DNA of 64,000 nucleotides from Flavobacteriales bacterium (GTDB lineage: Bacteria > Bacteroidota > Bacteroidia > Flavobacteriales_D > Parvicellaceae), in the NCBI GenBank assembly GCA_025210295.1, contig JAOASC010000044.1, forward strand, positions 62,001 to 126,000. Direction: 5' to 3'. The translations under genes and the position numbers were made by a program. Positions 24,048 to 32,981 of this stretch are shown here, one piece after another (within the stretch, counting starts at the first letter, position 1; every line of letters starts with the position of its first letter). The notes under the pieces were generated by a model. That model saw nothing but the letters and a program-made list of their open reading frames with translations. It was not told the DNA's origin and made no database searches.

Positions 24048-25586
24048 TTATTTACTCTTTAAGTGTACAATCGGTATCAGTACCTCTTCTAAACTGATTC
24101 CACCATGTTGGAACGTATGTTTGTAGTATTTTAAGTAATGGTTATAATTGTTAGGATAAACAAAGAACTTGCTGTCTTTTGCAAAAACAAAAGTTGTACT
24201 AACATTTTGTTTGGGTAAAAAAGCATCCTCAGGCTTTCTCACTTCAAAGACATCTTTCTTTTCATAGGTTAGGTTTTTCCCTTGCTTATACCTTAAATTG
24301 GTATTGGTATTACGGTCACCTACAACTTTACTAGGTTCATCCACCTTAATGGTTCCATGGTCGGTAGTAACGATTACATCACAATTGTTTTGAGCGATTA
24401 ATTTAAAAATATCAAATAGCGGAGAGTGTTCAAACCAGCTTAATGTTAGTGAACGATATGCAGCTTCGTCATCAGCTAATTCTCTGATAACTTCCATGTC
24501 TGTCCTCGCATGAGAGAGCATGTCTACAAAATTATAGACAATAGCATTAAAGTCATTTTGTAACAAATTAGAAAAATTATCTGCTAACTTTTTACCGCTT
24601 TCTAAATTGGTGATTTTATGATAACTGAATCGTTTGTTGATGTTGTGACGTTTTAAATTCTCAGCTAACAGTTCTTTTTCAAACAAGTTCTTTCCTCCTT
24701 CATCCTCATCATTTTTCCAGTATTGTGGCAATTTTTTTGCAATTTCGGCAGGCATCATTCCTGCAAATAAAGCATTTCTAGCATACTGTGTAGCAGTCGG
24801 TAAAATGCCATAGTATAAGTCTTCAGAATCGATATTAAAATATTCTCTTAACAATGGTCTTAATACCCTCCATTGATCATACCTTAAATTGTCAATGACC
24901 ACCAAAAAAGTGGTTTTATGACCTAGTTTTGGAAAGACTTCTTTTTGAAGTAGCTGATGAGAAAGCAATGGCGCATCAATTCCATTTACCCAATTCAGGT
25001 AGTTTTTCTCAACAAAACGAGAAAATAAGTCATTAGCCTCTCGCTTTTGCATGTTGAGAATTTCTTTCATGCTCTCATCATTGCTTTTTGCTAATTCTAA
25101 GTCCCAATAAACAATCTTTTTATACAGTTCAGCCCACTCTTGTTCATCCATCCTGTCTTGCAAGTCCATTGAGATTTGACGGAATTCTTGCTGATAACTA
25201 GATGTTGTTTTTTCGCTAACAAGTCGTTTCCCCTCTAAATTCTTTTTGATCGAGAGTAAGATCTGATTAGGATTAACAGGCTTAATGAGGTAGTCAGAAA
25301 TTCGTCCTCCTATTGCTTCTTCCATAATAGACTCTTCCTCACTTTTGGTAATCATAACAATAGGAATACTAGGATGTTTAGCTTTAATTTGTTCTAAGGT
25401 CTCCAAACCTGTTAATCCAGGCATGTTTTCATCTAGAAAGACAATATCAAAATTACTTTCATTAATTTCATCGACAGCATCGCTACCACTGTTTACTGTT
25501 GTGAGGTTATGTCCTTTAGCTTCTAAGAACATGATGTGTGGTTTTAGTAAGTCAATTTCGTCGTCTGCCCAAAGAATTTTTGCCAT
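24048..25586 (-). CDS. porX: Response regulator with PglZ domain, type IX secretion regulator PorX
   Basis: A 512-residue fusion. Residues 1-120 form a receiver domain: acidic pair D8/D9 in LWADDE, phospho-acceptor D52 in VFLDENMPG, T80 and K102. Residues about 210-512 form a PglZ domain of the alkaline phosphatase superfamily, with NFVDMLSHARTDM and VTTDHGTI as metal-binding segments. This is the exact PorX layout. PorX regulates T9SS genes in Porphyromonas and Flavobacterium and has a zinc-dependent phosphodiesterase fold. No histidine kinase gene (porY) is adjacent. The window carries several T9SS cargo genes that could be under its control. Confidence 0.95.
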   Translation of the reverse strand: MAKILWADDEIDLLKPHIMFLEAKGHNLTTVNSGSDAVDEINESNFDIVFLDENMPGLTGLETLEQIKAKHPSIPIVMITKSEEESIMEEAIGGRISDYLIKPVNPNQILLSIKKNLEGKRLVSEKTTSSYQQEFRQISMDLQDRMDEQEWAELYKKIVYWDLELAKSNDESMKEILNMQKREANDLFSRFVEKNYLNWVNGIDAPLLSHQLLQKEVFPKLGHKTTFLVVIDNLRYDQWRVLRPLLREYFNIDSEDLYYGILPTATQYARNALFAGMMPAEIAKKLPQYWKNDEDEGGKNLFEKELLAENLKRHNINKRFSYHKITNLESGKKLADNFSNLLQNDFNAIVYNFVDMLSHARTDMEVIRELADDEAAYRSLTLSWFEHSPLFDIFKLIAQNNCDVIVTTDHGTIKVDEPSKVVGDRNTNTNLRYKQGKNLTYEKKDVFEVRKPEDAFLPKQNVSTTFVFAKDSKFFVYPNNYNHYLKYYKHTFQHGGISLEEVLIPIVHLKSK

Positions 25587-25752
25587 AGGTTTTGTTTTTG
25601 TATTAGTTAACCAATAAAAAGTTGGTTTATTGTTGTTGAATTTAAAAAAATAGAACGTCTTTTTTTAGAAAGAGTTTCTTAATTGAGTAAAAATTAAGAT
25701 AATTTATGAAAGATTGTTTTTAGTTCGCTTTGTATAATTCGATTAGAAAGTT

Positions 25753-26448
25753 TCAACTGTTGAAAGTGTTTATGTTAATAGCCTCTTTCCATTCAAGAGG
25801 AGCAGGTAACATTTTATCTGTAAATTCAAGATGAATAACTCTTCTATTCTCTAAGTTTTTGGTTCGTTTGGAAGCGTGTAATAGTAGAGGTTTCATAATG
25901 AGAATTCCTCCTTGAGGAACTTCGCAAATCACTTTTGGTCCTTTTTTGTCTTGAAGCCAATTATTGATGTTGATAATCCCCTTTTTGTGAGAGCCATCAA
26001 TAACACTTAGGGCTCCATTTTCATGTGTACAATTATCTAAATGTATACGTATTGTAAAGATGCTCTCTAAAAACTCTTGATCGGGTTGTACAATGACTCT
26101 TTCTTTATTTTCTCTCCAATTTTTGTATCCAGCGATATTGGCTTTGTTCATTAAATTAATCGTTAAGTCTTGATGCCAGTTAACCACCCAGTTAGCGTTG
26201 GGAGGTTTGTCGAAGTAGATTGATTTAATAACAGAGTTACATTTAGGGGCTATTTTCTTGATGAGTTGTATGAGGTTGCTGTTGAATACTTTTTTAGTGA
26301 TTTCAGGATATTTGATTAAAAATTCTCTTTCTCCAAAGTTACTACCGAGCGAGGAACGATCAATTAGTTGGATAATTGTATTTATTTCATTTACGGTATA
26401 AATGTTATCAAGGATATAATATCCTTTATGTGCTAATTGATCATTCAT
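25753..26448 (-). CDS. Phytanoyl-CoA dioxygenase (PhyH) family protein
   Basis: A 231-residue Fe(II)/2-oxoglutarate-dependent oxygenase. The iron triad is visible as H92 and D94 in NWHQDLTIN and H191 in PLLLHAS, and the 2-oxoglutarate-binding arginine is R202 or R203 in NRRVIHLEF. IDGSHKKG near residue 150 is the usual SH-KG segment. The substrate is unknown. The gene is monocistronic as far as seen; 166 nt before porX hold no obvious gene. It is unusual in having a clear Shine-Dalgarno sequence. Confidence 0.9.
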   Translation of the reverse strand: MNDQLAHKGYYILDNIYTVNEINTIIQLIDRSSLGSNFGEREFLIKYPEITKKVFNSNLIQLIKKIAPKCNSVIKSIYFDKPPNANWVVNWHQDLTINLMNKANIAGYKNWRENKERVIVQPDQEFLESIFTIRIHLDNCTHENGALSVIDGSHKKGIININNWLQDKKGPKVICEVPQGGILIMKPLLLHASKRTKNLENRRVIHLEFTDKMLPAPLEWKEAININTFNS

Positions 26449-26454
26449 GTTTTA

Positions 26455-26461
26455 CTCCTTT
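26455..26461 (-). promoter_or_regulatory. Shine-Dalgarno site of the PhyH-family gene
   Basis: Reading the minus strand gives AAAGGAG six nt before the ATG of the PhyH-family gene. This is a textbook ribosome-binding site; most genes in this window lack one, as expected for Flavobacteriales. Confidence 0.6.
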
Positions 26462-26536
26462 GGAATAATAAAATTATAAAATAACAAATTGAATATGCAT
26501 CAACTTCATTATATTCGCTCAAATAAATTTAGAATT

Positions 26537-27460
26537 ATGCCAAAATTAACGGTAAAAAAATCAATTGTAATTAAAGCATCGCCAGAGAAAGTATATGGTG
26601 TTGTTGCAGACTTTAGTCAATGGCAACCGTGGTCTCCATGGTTAATTATGGAAGATGGAGTAAAAGTCAACGTAAGAGCAGATAAAAAGTATTATGAGTG
26701 GGAGGGAGATTTAGTAGGTGCTGGAAATATGACTGTAGCATCTGAAAAAGAATTTACTCGTATTGACTACGATTTAATGTTTTTAAAACCTTGGAAGTCC
26801 AAAGCAAAAGTAGCATTTGAGTTAGAAAAACAAGGTGATGAAACACTTGTAACTTGGTACATGAATAGTAGTCTGCCTTTCTTTTTGTTTTGGATGAAAA
26901 AAATGACAGAAAATTTCATCGGAATGGATTATGATAGAGGGCTTAAAATGTTAAAAGACTATGTAGAAGACGGGACTGTTCATTCTAAGTTATCGTTTAA
27001 AGGAATTAGTCAATTTGAAGGAGCAAAGTATATTGCTATTAATACAGAATGTGCAATTCAAGATATGCCAGAGAATAGTAAGAGAGATTTTACAAAATTG
27101 ATGACATATATGAGAGATAACCATGCTGATATAATGGATAAGGCAATGAGTATCTATCATAAATGGGATATGAGAAAACAACGTGTGAATTATTCTGCTT
27201 GTGCAATTGTTTCTGAAATTCCAAAAGATCTTCCTGCTGGATTTGTCACTGGTGAATATCCAAAGGCTAAAGTATATGCTGTACACCATACAGGGCCATA
27301 TCATCACATTGGTAATGCATGGACAGCGCAAATGATGAGACAAAGAGGTAAGGTCTTTAAACCAAGTAAACAATTACACCCTATGGAGTATTATATTAAT
27401 AGCCCATTTGATACTGATGAATTAGCATTAGAAACGGAAGTACTATTCCCTATAGCTTAG
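26537..27460 (+). CDS. SRPBCC-domain protein with C-terminal GyrI-like domain
   Basis: The ATG at 26537 gives 307 residues. Residues about 1-140 form an SRPBCC (polyketide cyclase/START-like) domain starting KKSIVIKASPEKVYGVVADF, with the LxxMxxxxENFIGMDYDRGLKML helix at its end. Residues about 150-307 resemble the GyrI-like/AraC effector-binding domain, ending in HHTGPYHHIGNAW and YINSPFDTDELALETEVLFPI. Such fusions are thought to bind small hydrophobic or cationic ligands. An upstream TTG and an ATG 42 nt earlier add residues without family support. A long palindromic terminator follows. Confidence 0.88.
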   Translation: MPKLTVKKSIVIKASPEKVYGVVADFSQWQPWSPWLIMEDGVKVNVRADKKYYEWEGDLVGAGNMTVASEKEFTRIDYDLMFLKPWKSKAKVAFELEKQGDETLVTWYMNSSLPFFLFWMKKMTENFIGMDYDRGLKMLKDYVEDGTVHSKLSFKGISQFEGAKYIAINTECAIQDMPENSKRDFTKLMTYMRDNHADIMDKAMSIYHKWDMRKQRVNYSACAIVSEIPKDLPAGFVTGEYPKAKVYAVHHTGPYHHIGNAWTAQMMRQRGKVFKPSKQLHPMEYYINSPFDTDELALETEVLFPIA

Positions 27461-27480
27461 TCTAATAATACATCTATCAT

Positions 27481-27518
27481 AACAAAAAGGCGGTCGAAAT
27501 TTCGACCGCCTTTTTGTT
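27481..27518. terminator. Bidirectional terminator between convergent genes
   Basis: A perfect 38-nt palindrome without loop bases (AACAAAAAGGCGGTCGAAA and its mirror) has A/T tracts on both flanks. It ends both the SRPBCC-GyrI gene and the adhesin operon that converges from the other side. Confidence 0.85.
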
Positions 27519-27540
27519 ATATAAGAGTTTAATACTTTGA

Positions 27541-30500
27541 TCAATCAACATAATCGTCGTCAATAAGACGCTGTTTAATGATTTCTAAATGTTTCATTTT
27601 ATCGGCCTGTCTCAGCTTTATTGCAGAGTCAGTAAAGTATTTGTGCATGGTTAAGAATTTAACTTGAATTTCGTCCCAAGTTCGATCACTATCAATTTTT
27701 CCATGGTCTCGTAATTCTCTTCTCAAGGTGTCAGAAATTTCAAAAAAGTCATCTCTTCCTAAATAATCTAAATCAGCATCACAGATGATTTGTTCCAGTA
27801 AGTTATTAGGCTGATGCGGTATACGGGTAGCGTAGATTAACTCCTCAACTTGTTTAACTTGCTCTGGAGTATATCCATATTTAGGAAGTATTTCAGCTGC
27901 CATACGTGCACCTATAGGTTCATTAGCATCGTATTGTTCTACAAATCCAGCATCGTGATAAGTCGCAGCAGATTTTAAAACAAAAATATCCTCATCCAAT
28001 ACCCCCTCCATAATCGCAATACGTTCTACAGCCTCAACAACATCTAATGTATGATGTATTCCATGATAGTGGAGGTTAGGGGAAAGTTCTTCTTCCAGAA
28101 TTTTCATAATATGACGTTCTGCTTTTCTATAGTTAATACTACTATAGATGTGAAGATTCATATAGTCCTTAAACTTTTGATTAGGAACTGTCCCATCTGC
28201 GTCTTTGGATAAGTGTGGCTTAATTCTGTCGACAAAATACATGTCGATTTCACCTTTGTTTTTAGCTGCGATTTTTCCTCTATAGGTACAATCGAAATAA
28301 GGTTTAATTTGGTTATAGGTTGTTCCAGAAATATTTACTTTTCCTGGAACACTAGATGTCTCCATTCGTTGAGCAACATTTACTGTATTTCCCCAAATAT
28401 CATAAGCAATACGTTTGGTACCAATTACTCCTGCAATAACATCTCCAGTATGTAACCCTATTCTTAGTTCCCAATAACGTTCACCAATACTCTCCATTTT
28501 TTGCTGCATCACTTTCATGTGCGCTTGAATTTCTAATGCAGCTAATACACTATTAACAGGATTTTCTTTATCTCTTAGTGGAACACCACCAGCAGCCATA
28601 TAAGCATCTCCAATCGTCTTAATTTTTTCGATTTGGTGCTTTTCTATGATTTGGTCAAAATCTTTAAAGAGCATATCCAATTGTGTTACCAGTTCAATTG
28701 GTTTCATGGTTTCAGCAATCTTAGTAAAGCCTTTAATATCGGTAAACATCACTGTTACCATTCGGTAATACCTTGTTCTAGCTTTACCTTTGTTTTTAAG
28801 CTCTTCGGCAGTCTCGGCAGGTAAAATATTGAGCAGTAATTCATCTGCTTTGTTTTTTTCAATCTCTAGTGCCCTCTTTTGTTCTTCAATTTGCTCTTTT
28901 TGTTTCGTAATGGTTTTGGTTCTTTTCTCAACTAAGAAAGTCAGTTTTCTCTTTTGAGATTTCATACTTCTTATTCTAATGATATAAGAGATGTAGAAAA
29001 TAAGTAAGATAAAGAAAGTCAATGCTGTAATAAACCACCATGTTTTCCAAAAGGGGGGAGTGATGATTAATTTAATTTCTGTTGGTTCAGTAGACCAAAC
29101 ACCATCAGAATTGGCTGCCCAAACTTTAAAGGTGTAATTTCCAGGAGAGAGATTAGAATAGTTGATTTGTTGCATGTCCCCCAATTCAAGAGAGGTGTCA
29201 TATAAGCCATCCATCATTATTCTATATTTGTTTCCTTTGGAGTGTGTATAGTGAAGCGCAGAAAACTTAAATGTGATATTGTTTTGCAAATACCTTAATT
29301 TCAATTGTTTTAAATGAGTAGTAGATTGAATAGAATCTATTTTATTAGCTATGGGTTCGTTAAACAATAAAATGTCTGTAATAACTACTTTAGGAGGTTT
29401 TATGTTCTTAATAATCTTATTAGGGTCGAATACATTGAACCCATTAATTCCTCCAAAGTAGAGTTTGCCAGATGCTCCTTTGTGATATGCACCATTATTA
29501 AACTCATTACTTTGTAATCCATCATCTTCAGTAAAATTTTGAAAGCTATTATAGGCAATATCGAAAAGTGATAAACCAAAGTTAGTACTTACCCATAGTT
29601 TATTGGAGTCATCTTCCATTAACAAGCCGTAGATGGCATTGTTGGCAAGTCCATTTTCTTCTGTGTAGGTCTTAAAGAATTCATTTTTACTATTCAAATG
29701 GTTGAGTCCTCCACCATAAGTTCCTATCCAAATATCATTTTTTTGTCCTTCTAGTATAGATAAAACCGTATTATCGCTAATCGATAACGTATCTTCTCCT
29801 TCATTTGAATGTGTAATGAATTGATATTGATATTTGTTGTTAGCATCTCTTACTCCTTTACATAGCCCACCACCGATTAGTCCTATCCAAAGTACATGTT
29901 CTTTATCGGTGATAACAGTTTTACATTCGTATTTAGGTAACTTATATCTGCCAGTATCTAGATTACTGTAAAATTGATAGGTTAAGGAATCAAGAGTCAC
30001 TCGAGCTATTCCCTCTTTACAGGCAGCCCATAGGTTGTTCTCATTATCGAAGTGAATATAGTTGACTCGATTATCATGGCTCCCCTCTATCTCCTTGCGA
30101 TAGGGAATATTGGTATAAGTACCATCTTTAGGTTCAAAAAGGTAAAGTCCATCTGAGGTTCCTGCCCAAAAACGGTTGTAAGGATCTTTTTTTAGGGAAT
30201 ATACACTGTTGTTGGCACTAGCTCCTTTAAAAGGGTATTGATGAAAGGTCTTTTCTATAGTGTTGACGATGGTAATCCCTTCTCTTGTCCCAACAAATAT
30301 ATCATTTCCATTTTCGTATATGCTCCAAACGTTTTTATCTAATAAGCTATTGGGGTTACCGTATTGGTAGTTGTAGTGCTCAAAAAATTGTTTAATAGGG
30401 TCAAAAAAATTAAGACCATCTTGGGTACCGATCCAGATGGAACCATTTTCATCCTCAAGGATGGCATTAATAATATTACTAGAAATAGAGTAAGTATTGA

Positions 30501-31392
30501 AATCGTTTTGTATAAAATTTTGCTTGAAATATTCCCCTTGTTTATTCTTGCTGATCGAATATAATCCATTTCCATTGGTCCCAATCCATATTACATTTTT
30601 CTTAACTAAGAAGCAAGTAGCAAAATTGATGTTTTCTTGAGCTAAAAATTTAGGAACAGAGACCTTAAAGTTTGTTTTATTAATACTATTAATCCCATGA
30701 TTGGTACCTACTAGCAGATGATCTTGATCATATTTCGAAAAGGAGAGGATAGTGTTGTCAATCAAGTTTTTTGTTTCATCTATTATTGTCGTTTTCTTAT
30801 TCTTTTTATTAAAAACAATTATACCTCTGCCTTTAGTACCAATCCAAACATTATCCTCATCTAAAAAAATTTGATTGAGTTTATTGAATGGAAAGCCATT
30901 AGAGGTGTTATATTTTTCTACTTTATCATTAGAGGGCCAATAGTGAAAGAGCCCATTGTTTTGTGTCGTAAACCAGATAGAGCCATTGTTGTCAATGGCC
31001 AATTGTTGTACATCTATTTTTGATAAAATATTTTCTTTTGGAAAAGAATGAAATGTAGATGACTTAGGGTCATAACGATTAAGTCCCCCATTTTGTGTTC
31101 CAATCCAAATTTGAAGAGAGTTAGAATCTTGTTGAATACAATTGATAAATGAATTAGATAAAGAATGTTTATCGTCTATTCTATGCTTATAGGTCTTAAA
31201 ATGATAGCCATCATATCTATTGAGCCCATCTTGAGTACCTGACCATATAAACCCTTTCTCGTCTTCTAAAAGCGTTAAGATACTGCTTTGAGAAAGCCCA
31301 TCTTTAATGGATCGTTTATTAAACCTTATGGTTTGTCCATAATAAAATAAACCTGAAAACAACAAGAAGAATAGAAGGAGGTAAACTCTCAT
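27541..31392 (-). CDS. Propeller-sensor adenylate cyclase fused to HD phosphohydrolase domain
   Basis: A 1283-residue protein. After a signal peptide (1-20), residues about 25-655 form two-component-regulator propeller repeats (IWIGTQNGGL-type), then a Y_Y_Y domain (about 700-776), a transmembrane helix (783-806) and a coiled coil (810-850). Residues about 875-1050 are a class III cyclase with metal aspartates D885 (FTDIKGF) and D929 (IGDAYM), adenine-selecting K925 and D998, and transition-state N1005 and R1009, so ATP is the likely substrate. Residues about 1090-1270 are an HD domain with H1114 (HHTLDV), H1146-D1147 (YHDAG) and D1205. Cyclase plus HD in one sensor suggests synthesis and turnover of a nucleotide signal, but the HD substrate is unknown. 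It directly abuts ribE (TAAATG). Confidence 0.9.
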   Translation of the reverse strand: MRVYLLLFFLLFSGLFYYGQTIRFNKRSIKDGLSQSSILTLLEDEKGFIWSGTQDGLNRYDGYHFKTYKHRIDDKHSLSNSFINCIQQDSNSLQIWIGTQNGGLNRYDPKSSTFHSFPKENILSKIDVQQLAIDNNGSIWFTTQNNGLFHYWPSNDKVEKYNTSNGFPFNKLNQIFLDEDNVWIGTKGRGIIVFNKKNKKTTIIDETKNLIDNTILSFSKYDQDHLLVGTNHGINSINKTNFKVSVPKFLAQENINFATCFLVKKNVIWIGTNGNGLYSISKNKQGEYFKQNFIQNDFNTYSISSNIINAILEDENGSIWIGTQDGLNFFDPIKQFFEHYNYQYGNPNSLLDKNVWSIYENGNDIFVGTREGITIVNTIEKTFHQYPFKGASANNSVYSLKKDPYNRFWAGTSDGLYLFEPKDGTYTNIPYRKEIEGSHDNRVNYIHFDNENNLWAACKEGIARVTLDSLTYQFYSNLDTGRYKLPKYECKTVITDKEHVLWIGLIGGGLCKGVRDANNKYQYQFITHSNEGEDTLSISDNTVLSILEGQKNDIWIGTYGGGLNHLNSKNEFFKTYTEENGLANNAIYGLLMEDDSNKLWVSTNFGLSLFDIAYNSFQNFTEDDGLQSNEFNNGAYHKGASGKLYFGGINGFNVFDPNKIIKNIKPPKVVITDILLFNEPIANKIDSIQSTTHLKQLKLRYLQNNITFKFSALHYTHSKGNKYRIMMDGLYDTSLELGDMQQINYSNLSPGNYTFKVWAANSDGVWSTEPTEIKLIITPPFWKTWWFITALTFFILLIFYISYIIRIRSMKSQKRKLTFLVEKRTKTITKQKEQIEEQKRALEIEKNKADELLLNILPAETAEELKNKGKARTRYYRMVTVMFTDIKGFTKIAETMKPIELVTQLDMLFKDFDQIIEKHQIEKIKTIGDAYMAAGGVPLRDKENPVNSVLAALEIQAHMKVMQQKMESIGERYWELRIGLHTGDVIAGVIGTKRIAYDIWGNTVNVAQRMETSSVPGKVNISGTTYNQIKPYFDCTYRGKIAAKNKGEIDMYFVDRIKPHLSKDADGTVPNQKFKDYMNLHIYSSINYRKAERHIMKILEEELSPNLHYHGIHHTLDVVEAVERIAIMEGVLDEDIFVLKSAATYHDAGFVEQYDANEPIGARMAAEILPKYGYTPEQVKQVEELIYATRIPHQPNNLLEQIICDADLDYLGRDDFFEISDTLRRELRDHGKIDSDRTWDEIQVKFLTMHKYFTDSAIKLRQADKMKHLEIIKQRLIDDDYVD

Positions 31393-31992
31393 TTATAAAT
31401 GATTTTGCAATTGTTTTTGTATCAATTTAGTAACATATTTACCTACAATGTCAAACTCAAGGTTTACTGTTGTACCTATCTTAAACGTATGGAAGTTGGT
31501 ATGCTCATATGTATAAGGAATAATAGCAACTGAAAATTGATTATCATTGGAGTTAACAACTGTAAGGCTAACTCCATTTATTGTTACAGAGCCTTTTTCA
31601 ACAGTAATATTCCCTTGATCCTCATATTCAAAAGTGAAAATCCAACTACCATCTGCATTTTTTATAGCAATACATTTTGCTGTTTGATCTACATGCCCTT
31701 GAACAATATGTCCGTCAAGCCTATTACCAATTTGGGTACAACGCTCAAGGTTGACCAAATCTCCTGTGCTTAATAGACCAATGTTAGATTTTTGAAGAGT
31801 CTCATCGATAGCAGTGACTACATAGTTTTTTCCGCTTTTCTCAACCACAGTTAAGCAAACACCATTATGTGCAACGCTTTGGTCAATTTGAAGCTCATCA
31901 GTAAAATTAGCTTCAATTGTAAGGTGGACATTAGTTTGGTCTTTTTTTAGGTCAACGACCTTTCCTAGTTGTTCTATTATTCCAGTGAACAT
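31393..31992 (-). CDS. ribE: Riboflavin synthase alpha chain
   Basis: A 199-residue riboflavin synthase, which dismutates two 6,7-dimethyl-8-ribityllumazine molecules into riboflavin and a pyrimidine. It has two lumazine-binding repeats: MFTGIIEQLG to about 88, with NGVCLTVVEK, and about 97-190, with GRLDGHIVQGHVDQ-type residues and NGVSLTVVNS. Both family motifs are intact. It is embedded in the T9SS adhesin operon: one base separates it from the PorP/SprF stop and zero bases from the cyclase ATG. Why a housekeeping flavin gene sits here is not evident; it may be accidental operon growth. Confidence 0.95.
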   Translation of the reverse strand: MFTGIIEQLGKVVDLKKDQTNVHLTIEANFTDELQIDQSVAHNGVCLTVVEKSGKNYVVTAIDETLQKSNIGLLSTGDLVNLERCTQIGNRLDGHIVQGHVDQTAKCIAIKNADGSWIFTFEYEDQGNITVEKGSVTINGVSLTVVNSNDNQFSVAIIPYTYEHTNFHTFKIGTTVNLEFDIVGKYVTKLIQKQLQNHL

Positions 31993-31993
31993 A

Positions 31994-32980
31994 TTAATCT
32001 AAGTGTTTTAAGTTGGTTTTAGTTGTACTCTTTTTATCTTTTAAGAATTCACTACTGATGTCATTCTCCTCATTAGCTTTGGTATTTGAAAAACGAATTC
32101 CAATAAAAAGTTCATGCGTTCCAGTGCTGTAATTTCTAAGGTTTGTTGTGGTAAAATCATAAGCATATCCAAAAGATAAGTTTTGCTTATAGGTTACTCC
32201 TAAAAGAACAGAAGCAGCATCCATTGTTCTATATACGCCTCCTAACCATAACTTATCTTTCCAAATTACTCTTGCCATAATGTCTGCTTGAACTGGTGCA
32301 GGAGAAATGTATTTAATAATAGCTGATGGTTCTACTTTAAAATCCTTAGCTACTCTAAATTTATAACCTCCATTAACGATAAAATGATTTTCTAATCGGC
32401 TTAATCCAGTGTATAAAGCTTCATTAAACTTTAGCTTTGATTGCAATAGATTAGGCATGGTAAAACCTACAAACCATTTGGGATGGTACAGGTGAGCACC
32501 AAATTTAGCATCAGGAACTAAGCTTCTCATTACTCCATTAACAATTACTTGATCATTGGGATCGTATAAGTCTATTTTATGAGCATCTAATTTCCATTCT
32601 AGAATTCCTCCACTTAATGCTAAGCCTAACTTGATTCTTGAAGTCAGTTTTAACTTGTAAGTGTAAGAAAGTTGAGCGCCTGTTCTTCTTGTTGGCCCTA
32701 CATGATCGGTATAAAGAAAAGCTCCAATACCAGCATAATTGTTTTTCAGTGGCCCATGAATACTTAGGGTATATGTTCTTGGTGCATCAGCTATTCCTTG
32801 CCACTGATATCGGTGATTAGATCGGGCATCAATGTAAGATTTTGTGCCTCCTATTGCAGGATTTACAGCATAGTCGTTAAAATAGTATTGACTATACAAA
32901 GGCAACTGTTGTGCACAGTTATTATCCGTAAAAACAATTACAGTAATAATAAGCAATATGGTTGAATAGATATATTTCAT
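31994..32980 (-). CDS. PorP/SprF family type IX secretion membrane protein
   Basis: A 328-residue outer-membrane beta-barrel-like protein of the PorP/SprF family. It has a signal peptide (1-23), the QLPLYSQYYFNDYAVNPAIGGT start found in nearly all members, the SIHGPLKNNYAGIGAFLY segment, and FGYAYDFTTTNLRNYSTGTHELFIGIRF at the C-terminus. PorP/SprF proteins pair with large type B T9SS cargo; SprF is needed for SprB secretion in Flavobacterium johnsoniae. It begins 1 nt after the stop of the giant repeat protein, so this cargo is its likely partner. Confidence 0.93.
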   Translation of the reverse strand: MKYIYSTILLIITVIVFTDNNCAQQLPLYSQYYFNDYAVNPAIGGTKSYIDARSNHRYQWQGIADAPRTYTLSIHGPLKNNYAGIGAFLYTDHVGPTRRTGAQLSYTYKLKLTSRIKLGLALSGGILEWKLDAHKIDLYDPNDQVIVNGVMRSLVPDAKFGAHLYHPKWFVGFTMPNLLQSKLKFNEALYTGLSRLENHFIVNGGYKFRVAKDFKVEPSAIIKYISPAPVQADIMARVIWKDKLWLGGVYRTMDAASVLLGVTYKQNLSFGYAYDFTTTNLRNYSTGTHELFIGIRFSNTKANEENDISSEFLKDKKSTTKTNLKHLD

Positions 32981-32981
32981 T

